Below the pieces are notes generated by a model that was given only the letters and a program-made list of their open reading frames with translations, had not been told where the DNA came from and searched no databases. This document shows positions 34,989 through 42,481 of a stretch of 42,481 nt of DNA, in pieces (positions within the stretch are counted from its first letter, which is position 1; each line of letters starts with the position of its first letter). Position numbers and translations under genes: made by a program. Source of the DNA: Sulfurimonadaceae bacterium (GTDB lineage: Bacteria; Campylobacterota; Campylobacteria; Campylobacterales; Sulfurimonadaceae); NCBI GenBank assembly GCA_016744575.1, contig JADGEC010000016.1, forward strand, positions 1 through 42,481, in the 5' to 3' direction.

Positions 34989-36500
34989 TTAAGATGATAT
35001 CGGTAGTAATACCTTAAACAGTGCTCCATCCTCGTAGTTCTCTACGGTCAACTTTCCCTGACAGTGTTCTTCGATGATAGTCTTACTCATATATAGTCCA
35101 AGTCCTGTACCTTCACGCTTCTCTTTTGTCGTAAAATAGGGTTCAAAGACTCTATTTATGATCTTTTCATCGATACCACCCCCATTATCCTGAACACTTA
35201 TAAGGATGCTATCAGCAATTGGTCTATGTGCAATGATCTTGATCTTTGAGTCATCTGTCTGATTCTCTTTAAAGATATCTTCAGCGTTCTTTATTAGATT
35301 TAATAGTACCTGTCTGACCTCATTAGAGAAAGTATGGATGGTACCACAATATTGAAAATCGGTAGAAAGTTCTATATTATTGTCTTTTAAACTGCTCTCT
35401 GTAATGGTGAGAACACCTTCTATCAATGATTCAATATCTATTGTGTTCATCTCTTTATTTGCTTTGAAAAAATTTTTGAAATCATCAATGGTATTTGAGA
35501 GATGTTGTGTATATTCGGAAATGTTCTGAAGCTTTTTTTGATAAAGCTCTTGATCATAGCGATCTAAAGTCGTTTTTATCAACAGATGATTAGTCGTTGC
35601 TGAGATAGCGGATAGAGGCTGGCGCCACTGATGGGCTATCATGCTAAGCATCTCGCCCATCTGGGCAAGTCGTGACTGATAAAGCATATGTTTCTCCTGC
35701 TCACGATTCTTATCTATCTCCTCTTTTACGCGTTCCTCAAGACCTTCGTTAAGCACCTGTAACTCTTTAGTCTTTTTATTGACCTCTTTTTCAAGATGAG
35801 TATTGAGTCTGTTTAGTTGATTGTGTGATCTTTCGATATTTTTTGAAAGAAATCCAAATTCATCGCTACGTTCAAGTCTGAGGTCAAGTGTCTCATGATG
35901 TTTGATGTTTTTTAAGGTCTTGACGATTTTCTCTATTGGACGTGTGAAGAGCAATGAGACAAAATAGGAGACTATGACACTAAATAGTAGAAGTAAAGAG
36001 GATTGGATCATCATAGAGTCTCTTTTCTCCTGTATTGTAGTTTGAAGTGTCTCAAGATCATTGGAGATGACAAGATAGGCCATTGGAATATCCAGCAGAT
36101 AGAAAGTAGTGATATAGAAACTGCTATCGGCAGTATTGACAAGTCCATCTTTATGTTTTTTGAGCGTACTGTTTATGATTTCAAGATCGTAGGGTAGCAC
36201 TCTTTTCTGTGATGTCAACATCTCATTATCACTGTTGAGAAGATAGATGTTTTGAATGTTCTGATTATGGATAGACTTCATCATGACTTCCGCCCGAACG
36301 ATATCATCATTGTAGATATGTTCTCTAATAGTGGCACTTAGGAAGTCATGGATAGTCTGATTAGTCTGGGAAAAAGTACTATATGTCTGTTCTTTGATAC
36401 TACTCAGGTTCTGAAAATAGTTTATTGACTGTAGCGTCAGCATCAACAGACTCAGGTAAAGAAATAGTTTAGATCGAATAGTAGGAAAGAGTGCTTTCAT
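34989..36500 (-). CDS. Membrane sensor histidine kinase
   Basis: A 503-residue kinase has a first helix at about 10-27, a periplasmic sensor of about 130 residues, a second helix at about 165-185, a HAMP-like region (to about 235) and a coiled coil (235-275). The phosphoacceptor is H290 in IAHQWRQPLSAI. ATP-binding motifs are NLIKNAEDIF (N box), VQDNGGGID (G1) and GTGLGLYMSKTIIE (G2). Its ATG overlaps the stop of the periplasmic-protein gene (ATGA). The only response regulator nearby is the REC-GGDEF-EAL protein at the start of this operon, a likely partner by inference. Confidence 0.93.
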   Translation of the reverse strand: MKALFPTIRSKLFLYLSLLMLTLQSINYFQNLSSIKEQTYSTFSQTNQTIHDFLSATIREHIYNDDIVRAEVMMKSIHNQNIQNIYLLNSDNEMLTSQKRVLPYDLEIINSTLKKHKDGLVNTADSSFYITTFYLLDIPMAYLVISNDLETLQTTIQEKRDSMMIQSSLLLLFSVIVSYFVSLLFTRPIEKIVKTLKNIKHHETLDLRLERSDEFGFLSKNIERSHNQLNRLNTHLEKEVNKKTKELQVLNEGLEERVKEEIDKNREQEKHMLYQSRLAQMGEMLSMIAHQWRQPLSAISATTNHLLIKTTLDRYDQELYQKKLQNISEYTQHLSNTIDDFKNFFKANKEMNTIDIESLIEGVLTITESSLKDNNIELSTDFQYCGTIHTFSNEVRQVLLNLIKNAEDIFKENQTDDSKIKIIAHRPIADSILISVQDNGGGIDEKIINRVFEPYFTTKEKREGTGLGLYMSKTIIEEHCQGKLTVENYEDGALFKVLLPISS

Positions 36501-36922
36501 AGTTCACCGTCACTTTTTACATACTTTGACCACTGTTCATGGAGAGTTATATTGAATGCTCTCAGACGCTCTTTGGAAAAGATTATCTTCGGGCGACCAT
36601 GGTCCCAGTAGAAGATCCCTATGGTTGATAGGTGCTCTTCATATATCCTGATATCTGTTGTAAAAATCAGGGGATAAGTAGTCGATGGGAGGTCCTCTTT
36701 ATGGTTGACAAGTGCAATATCTGCTTGTTCAGGTCCTTCGACCAGATAAAGGTCTGGTGCCTGTTCTATCACTTCAAAATAGGCTTTATCTACGGTATAG
36801 ACAGCTACGCGCTCTTTTTGGATGACAGCCAGAAAAAGTTTGTCATAGATCTTCGCAGCCATACTGGTATCGAATGCATAGGACATCGTGACCGATATGA
36901 TGAGAAGCCATAAAGTTTTCAA
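36497..36922 (-). CDS. Periplasmic protein coupled to the kinase, unknown ligand
   Basis: A 141-residue protein starts at TTG within the stop of the receptor gene (4-base overlap TTGA) and ends in ATGA shared with the kinase start. Signal peptide MKTLWLLIISVTMSYA. The mature part has alpha/beta segments like a single lobe of a solute-binding protein (VAVYTVDKAYFEVIEQA, ADIALVNHKEDLP, YPLIFTTDIRIYEE) and ends GIFYWDHGRPKIIFSKERL. It probably relays receptor occupancy or binds a ligand for the kinase; that is inference from coupling. A truncated second copy exists at 38805-38885. Confidence 0.7.
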   Translation of the reverse strand: MKTLWLLIISVTMSYAFDTSMAAKIYDKLFLAVIQKERVAVYTVDKAYFEVIEQAPDLYLVEGPEQADIALVNHKEDLPSTTYPLIFTTDIRIYEEHLSTIGIFYWDHGRPKIIFSKERLRAFNITLHEQWSKYVKSDGEL

Positions 36923-38802
36923 AAGAGATACTTTACCTGTAATAAAAAGGTCTGTTGAATTGTCTGATAAGGCCTTGTTTCTACTTTAGACGTAACAGGG
37001 TCCACACCATATGTTGTAGTGTTCAGACGGCTGCTATTGAAGATGTTTTCACCTTTGAACGCGATATTGAGTGTGTCATTTACATGATAGTCTATTCCTG
37101 CACTGTAATCCAGACTTAGGTCTTTATGATAGTCTGCGTAGTTATTATGCATAAACAACTCATTGAAGAGTCGTATCTTTCCCCAAGTGTCAAAGACGCG
37201 TATATAACCGTTTAAGATAGCAAAGTCTCCCACTGGGGAATCATCAATATGGCTGTAATCAATACCAAACTGTAGTTCATGATCGGTTTTGAACCTATAT
37301 TTTGAGAAGAGATTTATCTCATACACTTTTTGTGTCTCTTGAAAACTCTCTACTGTAGAGTCCGGTCGTATATAGTTGAAGTTCTTGAGCCTCATATACC
37401 TTAATATAAATGTGTTCTCAAGAGACTCTTTTTTCCGGCTAAAAGCATAGGTAGTACTAAGCATCGTCTGATCTTTCAGATCACCGGTATCAAGCAAAGG
37501 GTCTATTCGTATAGAAGGTGCAATAGGTATCACTTCATAATTGACAAAGAACTTTGATGTTCCTATTGATATGTCGTGGAGAAGACCAAGATGTCCTGAA
37601 AGATGATCATTATCATCAACATTGCCGTTGTTATGAAAGTTGGCATATTTGATACCGGTAGTCAGAAGAATATTTTCAGTGATGTCATATTCATCTTCCA
37701 GAAAGAGTGTCAAGATATGCTGTTCATCGAAAGGATCCTGAGGTAGTGTTACACCACCAATAGTCTCATCTATCTTAAACTGGTTGTTCCTATATTTCAT
37801 ACCACTCAATAACCTATGGTCATCAAACCTAAAAAGATGTTGTACTTTAGCCGTGATCACTTGATCATCCACTCTACTATTGAGATTATATAGATTCGAT
37901 ATGTCTGTCGATGAACCTGTTAAGGGAAGAATATCTTTATGATCAAATGTAGATTCATGTTGGTCGTAGGTCACAGTAAGTGATAGGTCGTCTGTGAATG
38001 CTTTTTTATATCCGACATGAAAGTAATCGGACTCGATATTGTTATTATTGGGTGTCAATGTCGGGCTGATCCCTGCAAAGGCATCCTGCACTCTTTTTAG
38101 ATAGTGAAACTGTAGACTATCAGTATCACTTTTCAGTGTGGCAAAGAGATGCAGGTCTTTTTTGTCTTGTTCAAGATCGGCACCCAGGTTACCATCGACA
38201 GAATCTCGGTTCTCTTGGACATGTGCCCCATAGGCATAGTAGGAGAAGGTCTCATACTTTTGAGCATAAGAGAGGTTCTCTTGATTGCTTCCGCGGCTGC
38301 CATATCGAAGGGAGAGTGAGCCGCCCTCATCGCGCTCAGCATTTTTTGAGTAGAGTTTAAGGACCACGTAGGAGGGTTCAGCTGTGAGACTATAACTTGG
38401 TTCATTCATATATATCTCAATATGGTCTACAAAATCTAACTCGATGTTACCCAAGATAGAATACCCTGATCCTTGTATACCTGATGCGACTTCCTGATCG
38501 TCGATATAGACAGTCATCTGGCTGGAGTTACTTGACATCAGACCAGTCGAAAACATATCTGCGTTAGCATAACGATTCTCGGTATAACCAAAAAAAGAGT
38601 ACTGTTTTATGACATCTTTGAGGTTTCGTGCCTGCATCCTATCAAGGTCATTGCGGGTATAGACGTTGATATGCCCGATGTTCTCCTTCTTTGTCTCTTC
38701 GGAGAGATCACTTTTATGTGCATACTCTTTAAGCATCATATCCATTTCATCGCCCATGAGTAGTGAAGTCAGTAGCAGTGTATAGAGTGCATTTTTGTGC
38801 AT
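36919..38802 (-). CDS. TonB-dependent outer-membrane receptor (copy 2, intact)
   Basis: A 627-residue protein has a signal peptide (MHKNALYTLLLTSLLMGDEM), a plug-like domain (about 45-160, with the short conserved DLDRMQARNLKDVIKQYSF and VYIDDQEVASG) and a beta-barrel ending in QTFLLQVKYLF, the aromatic C-terminus needed for outer-membrane assembly. The TonB box and transported ligand are not evident. It is the sister of the frameshifted copy upstream; both share DLSEETKKE and GNIELDFVDHIEIY. The operon context suggests a role in sensing as much as uptake. Confidence 0.85.
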   Translation of the reverse strand: MHKNALYTLLLTSLLMGDEMDMMLKEYAHKSDLSEETKKENIGHINVYTRNDLDRMQARNLKDVIKQYSFFGYTENRYANADMFSTGLMSSNSSQMTVYIDDQEVASGIQGSGYSILGNIELDFVDHIEIYMNEPSYSLTAEPSYVVLKLYSKNAERDEGGSLSLRYGSRGSNQENLSYAQKYETFSYYAYGAHVQENRDSVDGNLGADLEQDKKDLHLFATLKSDTDSLQFHYLKRVQDAFAGISPTLTPNNNNIESDYFHVGYKKAFTDDLSLTVTYDQHESTFDHKDILPLTGSSTDISNLYNLNSRVDDQVITAKVQHLFRFDDHRLLSGMKYRNNQFKIDETIGGVTLPQDPFDEQHILTLFLEDEYDITENILLTTGIKYANFHNNGNVDDNDHLSGHLGLLHDISIGTSKFFVNYEVIPIAPSIRIDPLLDTGDLKDQTMLSTTYAFSRKKESLENTFILRYMRLKNFNYIRPDSTVESFQETQKVYEINLFSKYRFKTDHELQFGIDYSHIDDSPVGDFAILNGYIRVFDTWGKIRLFNELFMHNNYADYHKDLSLDYSAGIDYHVNDTLNIAFKGENIFNSSRLNTTTYGVDPVTSKVETRPYQTIQQTFLLQVKYLF

Positions 38803-38804
38803 TT

Positions 38805-38885
38805 TTATCGACTTTCTGATTGTCTGTGTTCTGGACTTGCATAAAGCAAGACGACCGGTATGAGTAAAAGCCAGATCTTTTTCAA
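38805..38885 (-). pseudogene. 26-codon stub of a duplicated periplasmic-protein gene
   Basis: After the stop of receptor copy 1, a frame opens at TTG with the same 4-base TTGA overlap as the intact gene at 36922. It encodes MKKIWLLLIPVVLLYAS and then stops after PEHRQSESR, two bases before the ATG of receptor copy 2. The first 16 residues match the signal peptide of the intact periplasmic protein (MKTLWLLIISVTMSYA). It is best explained as the remnant of a duplicated receptor/periplasmic-protein unit. It may still carry ribosomes from one receptor gene to the next. Confidence 0.65.
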
Positions 38886-40766
38886 AAGAGATACTTTACC
38901 TGTAATATAAAGGTCTGTTGAATAGTCTGATAGGTCTTTCTTTGAACATCATCTGTCAGAGGGTCTGTCCCGACCAAAAAAGTGTTCAAGCGACTTTTAT
39001 TGAAGATGTTCTCGCCTTTAAAAGAGATATCAAATGTATCACTGGCATGATAGGTTATTCCGGCGCTGTAATCTAGAGACAGATAGTCAAAAGCATTCTT
39101 GAGATTATCTCGTATATAAAGTTCATTGAAGAGCTGTATCTTTCCCCAGCTGTCAAAGAGTCGTAAATAAGTGTTGATGACAGAATGGTCACTTTTTATT
39201 GCATTATCTATGTAAGCATAATTTACATTGAACTGTATCTCATGGTCGGCATCGAACCTGTAATTTGATGTCATGTCAGCAAAATAACCTTTTATCGTCT
39301 CATCAAAGCTCTCAATGACAGTATCTGATCTCATATAGGTGAAATCTTTTAATCTTACATGTCTAAGCATCCAAGAGGTATTATGGTCTTTAGCATGAAT
39401 ATCAAACGAATACATCGCAGTAAATATTTTTTGATCATCGAGATGACCGATATCAAATAGGGGATTTACCTGTACCCAAGGAGTTGTAGGTATGGTGTCA
39501 TAGTTGATAAAGAACTTTGATGTCCCGATCGGCATACGATAGATCATGGAAAGGTGTCCTGAAATAAAGTCGCTATTAGGGACAGCTCCATTGTTTTTAT
39601 AGTATGAGTACTTTATTCCTGCCGTCAATAGCGAGTCTTCGGAGGCCTGATACTGATCTTCCAGGAACAAGGTAGTGATATGTTGCTCATCAAAAGGACT
39701 CTCTGGAAGAGTGACTACTCCCATACTCATCTTTGAGTCGAACTGATTGTTCCGGTATTTTATCCCGCTTAACAAGGTATGGTCATTGTATTTGATTTGA
39801 TGTTGTAGTTTGGTAGTGATCACCTGGTCATCAAACGCGTTGTTGGCATCATACAATACCGTAGGTGGGTCTGTCGACAATATCTTCAATGGCAACAGGT
39901 CGTTATGCTCGAATGTGTGTTCACTGTGATCATAGGTCACCATAAGTGAGAGAGTGTCAGTAAAGGCTTTCTTATAACCAACATGGAGATAATCGGTCTC
40001 GCTTTCGTTACTCAGTGGTGTCAATGTAGGACTGAGCCCGGCAAATGCATCCTGCTCTCTTTTCAGATAGTGAAACTGAAGACTATCAGTATCACTTTGT
40101 AAGGTAGCAAACAGATGCACATCTTTTTTGTCTTGTTTGAGTTCAGTACCCATATTACCATCGACACTATCTCGGTTCTCCTGGACATGGGCTCCATAGG
40201 CGAAATAGGAGAAGCTCTCAAGTCTTTGTGCATAAGCGAGGTTCTCTTGATTGCTTCCGCGACTGCCGTAACGAAGAGAGAGAGCCTCCCTCATCACGTT
40301 CGGCACTTTTTGAATAGAGTCTGATGAGGATAAGGATCGGTTCTACGGTAAAACTGTAGCTTGGTGCTGCTTTATAGATCTCGATATGGTCCACAAAATC
40401 TAATTCGATGTTTCCCAACAGTGAATATCCTGATGAGGTGAGACCAGAGGCGACTTCCTGATCATCGATATAGACACGCATCATACTTGAATTGCTTGGC
40501 ATCAAAGCTGTTGGGTTCATATCAGTGTTTGCATAACGATTTTCGTAATAACCAAAGTAATGATATTGCTTCACGACATCTTTGAGATTACGTGCCTGCA
40601 TCCTATCAAGGTCACTGCGTGTGTAGAGGATAAGCTCTCCGCTGTCCTCTTTCTTCGTCTCTTCAGAGAGATCACTTTTTTGTGCATACTCTTTAAGCAT
40701 CACATCTATCTCATCAGCCATGAGTAGTGAAGTCAGTAGCAACAGAAAGGGTATTTTATTTCGCAT
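38882..40766 (-). pseudogene. TonB-dependent receptor (copy 1), frameshifted at an (AG)5 tract
   Basis: The first part (from ATG 40766) encodes a signal peptide and plug domain closely similar to copy 2 and goes out of frame after ERDEGGSLS. The second frame resumes with LRYGSRGSNQENLAYAQ and runs through a full barrel to QTFILQVKYLF. The shift lies in the dinucleotide tract at 40275-40284. Adding one AG unit restores one frame of about 628 residues, against 627 for copy 2. It is therefore either a recent pseudogene, a phase-variable gene seen OFF, or a sequencing error. Its ATG is two bases after the response-regulator stop. Confidence 0.8.
40275..40284. repeat. (AG)5 dinucleotide tract at the receptor frameshift
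   Basis: The plus-strand tract AGAGAGAGAG reads as (CT)5 in the gene. Six units would keep the frame; five break it. In the intact paralogue the same place reads GGAGAGTG, with no pure repeat. Short dinucleotide tracts can change length by slipped-strand mispairing. Confidence 0.7.
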
Positions 40767-40768
40767 TA

Positions 40769-42469
40769 TTATTGTCTTTCTAATAACCTATGATCTGGTC
40801 TACCTATATGATAGCCTTGTGCATAATCGATACCGCACTCTTTTACTAGGTCATAGACCTCTTTTGATTCTACATATTCGGCAACTGTCTTGATACCCAT
40901 CTCCTGTGCCAGAGAGACGATCGCCTTGGCAATCTTTCTGCCTTTATCATCATGGATGATATTTTTGATGAACACACCATCGATCTTGATGATATCGATA
41001 TTGAGATCGAGCAGTCGTCTGAAGCCTGAGTTCTCCACACCAAAATCATCTACAGCTATTTTAAAACCCATTGTCTGAAGCTCGTTTAACTGATAAATGA
41101 TCACTTTACTGTTCTTTGTAGTAGTGATGTCCTCAAGTATTTCAAATGTGATTCGCTTAGGGTCGATATGGTACTCATCGAGCTTCTTTTTCATAAGCTC
41201 TACGAGATACTCCTCATAGAGATCACGTTCGCTGATATTGATAGAGAAGTCAAACTCATTTTTCTGAAAGAAGAGAAAGCTTTTATCGACCATGATCTTT
41301 GTGATACTGCTCATCAGACCTAATCTCTTAGCCGAGCTTAAAAAACGCTCAGGCCTGATTACCTTATCATCCAAGATACCTCTGGCGAGTACTTCATATT
41401 TGAGTATGTCACCGGTCTGTAGCTCTTTGATAGGTTGAAAATAGGGTTCGATCTTATTATCTTCGATCAAAGTCTTGGTGATCTTCAACCATTTGATCGT
41501 CTCAAGTTCATCTGCTGCATGCTGTTTTACAATATCATAGATGGAATATTGATATTGTCCAACCGATTTACAATCCTCAAGAGCATATTCAGCATCGATG
41601 AGTGGGTTGGACTCTTTAGTTATTTTGGCAATACCCATGTAGAAGTCGATGATTATCTCACTGTCTCGGACTTCGATGTTTATATGTCTAAAATACCTGT
41701 TTATCCGATCACAAAACTTATATACCTCTTTCTCATCATCTTCAGAGAGTAAAAAGACAAACCAGTCTGATTCGACTTTAAAAAGAGGAGTATGGCTATT
41801 TGCATGGTGTTTTAGGTTCTGGGCAACAGCGTAAAGGGTCTCATTTGAGAAGGATCGGCCGTACTCTTTTCTGATCAAGTTGAAATCATTGATATCAAGT
41901 AGGAGTAGATAAGTGTATTTTTTGGATCGTACCGCTTCATCAAGTCTTATACTATTTTCAAGTCTTGTCAAAGGGTCGTGCGAATAGGCATGTTGAAGTT
42001 CTCTCGTTTTTTCGATGACTTTTTGTTCGAGGTTTTTTTTATAGTCATTGTTCTCATGCCTATTTTTGATGTGTTTGACGACACGTATCAAGACATCTAC
42101 AAACTGCTCTAGTTCAATGGGTTTAAGAAGATAACCTTCAACACCCAATTTGATGCCTTCTCTAAAATATCCTGATTCATTGTATGCTGAAAGGACCAAT
42201 ATTGGTATCTCTCTATTGGTCTCACGAATCTTAGCTATCATCTCAAGCCCACTCATCACAGGCATATTGATATCGGTGATGATCAGATCGAAATCATCTT
42301 TATTGTAGGTATCGAGCCCTATTTGTCCATCTTCTGCCACAATGATCTTAGGAAAGAACTCTTCAAGCACCTGCATGGTGCTTTCTCTGGCATTTGCATT
42401 GTCTTCGACATAGAGCAGTCTTAGTTGGCTGGAAGTGGCCATCAATGTTTCCAAAGTCTGTGCCGTCAT
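40769..42469 (-). CDS. Response regulator with REC, degenerate GGDEF and active EAL domains
   Basis: A 566-residue protein. The receiver domain (about 15-135) has the acidic pair E22-D23 in YVEDN, phosphoacceptor D66 in ITDINMP and the conserved K in LLKPIE. After a coiled linker, the GGDEF domain carries ESDWF at the signature, so it is inactive. The EAL domain keeps its catalytic set: YEVLARG (E), INISERD (N), FEILEDI (E), AVDDFGVEN (DD), IKIDGV (K), VAEYVE (E) and YAQG (Q). Predicted output is c-di-GMP hydrolysis under phosphorylation control. It opens the operon that ends with a histidine kinase. Confidence 0.93.
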   Translation of the reverse strand: MTAQTLETLMATSSQLRLLYVEDNANARESTMQVLEEFFPKIIVAEDGQIGLDTYNKDDFDLIITDINMPVMSGLEMIAKIRETNREIPILVLSAYNESGYFREGIKLGVEGYLLKPIELEQFVDVLIRVVKHIKNRHENNDYKKNLEQKVIEKTRELQHAYSHDPLTRLENSIRLDEAVRSKKYTYLLLLDINDFNLIRKEYGRSFSNETLYAVAQNLKHHANSHTPLFKVESDWFVFLLSEDDEKEVYKFCDRINRYFRHINIEVRDSEIIIDFYMGIAKITKESNPLIDAEYALEDCKSVGQYQYSIYDIVKQHAADELETIKWLKITKTLIEDNKIEPYFQPIKELQTGDILKYEVLARGILDDKVIRPERFLSSAKRLGLMSSITKIMVDKSFLFFQKNEFDFSINISERDLYEEYLVELMKKKLDEYHIDPKRITFEILEDITTTKNSKVIIYQLNELQTMGFKIAVDDFGVENSGFRRLLDLNIDIIKIDGVFIKNIIHDDKGRKIAKAIVSLAQEMGIKTVAEYVESKEVYDLVKECGIDYAQGYHIGRPDHRLLERQ

Positions 42470-42481
42470 CTCTATATGTCC

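Overview
The window is chromosomal DNA that includes the replication origin of a Campylobacterota (Epsilonproteobacteria) bacterium, most like the Sulfurimonas/Sulfuricurvum/Wolinella type. This rests on the order dnaA-dnaN-gyrB-(GGDEF/EAL-like)-queF, on DnaA boxes of the TTATTCACA form on both sides of dnaA, on a Wolinella-like hydABCDE hydrogenase operon, and on abundant c-di-GMP and histidine-kinase genes. The assignment is an inference from gene content; no database search was possible.

Layout. (1) 1-4344: edge of a nitrogen-fixation-type accessory cluster. A leftward operon encodes a HicB-like/Sel1/NifU-like fusion, a two-module molybdate-binding (Mop/TOBE) protein, three paralogous 130-aa ferredoxins and a NifX-like protein. 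Small rightward genes of unknown function are transcribed divergently. (2) 4345-8086: gene-poor, decayed DNA. Two 148-bp direct repeats, each ending in the 3' part of a tRNA-Ala gene including CCA, bracket an orphan AAA ATPase with a palindromic operator. A monooxygenase pseudogene with four in-frame stop codons lies beyond. (3) 8087-14060: hydABCDE, a membrane-bound periplasm-facing [NiFe] uptake hydrogenase with its cytochrome b, maturation protease and HypF-like protein. (4) 14146-22233: leftward genes for a SprT-like metalloprotein, several very small proteins, a CPA2-type antiporter, a thioredoxin-like protein, a diguanylate cyclase, a CDF metal exporter, an ArsB-family permease and a VanX-like dipeptidase. 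(5) 22333-27385: a methyltransferase behind a potentially structured leader, a c-di-GMP phosphodiesterase, a flavin-reductase-like protein and small unknowns, including a stand-alone NUMOD1-like protein. (6) 27386-34975: ruvC, a bipartite oriC flanking dnaA (with a DnaA-trio-like CTA repeat in the downstream part), dnaN, gyrB, a degenerate GGDEF/EAL protein and queF. (7) 34989-42469: a tightly packed leftward operon of a REC-GGDEF-EAL response regulator, two tandem TonB-dependent receptors, a periplasmic protein and a histidine kinase.

The last operon is the best candidate for a little-described system. Receptor, periplasmic protein, membrane kinase and c-di-GMP phosphodiesterase are co-transcribed with overlapping or nearly touching genes. 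The receptor/periplasmic-protein pair has been duplicated; one receptor copy is out of frame at an (AG)5 tract, and the duplicated periplasmic gene has shrunk to a 26-codon stub that still bridges the two receptor genes. The second most interesting feature is the pair of tRNA-Ala-ended repeats, which look like attachment scars at the edge of the nif-type region.
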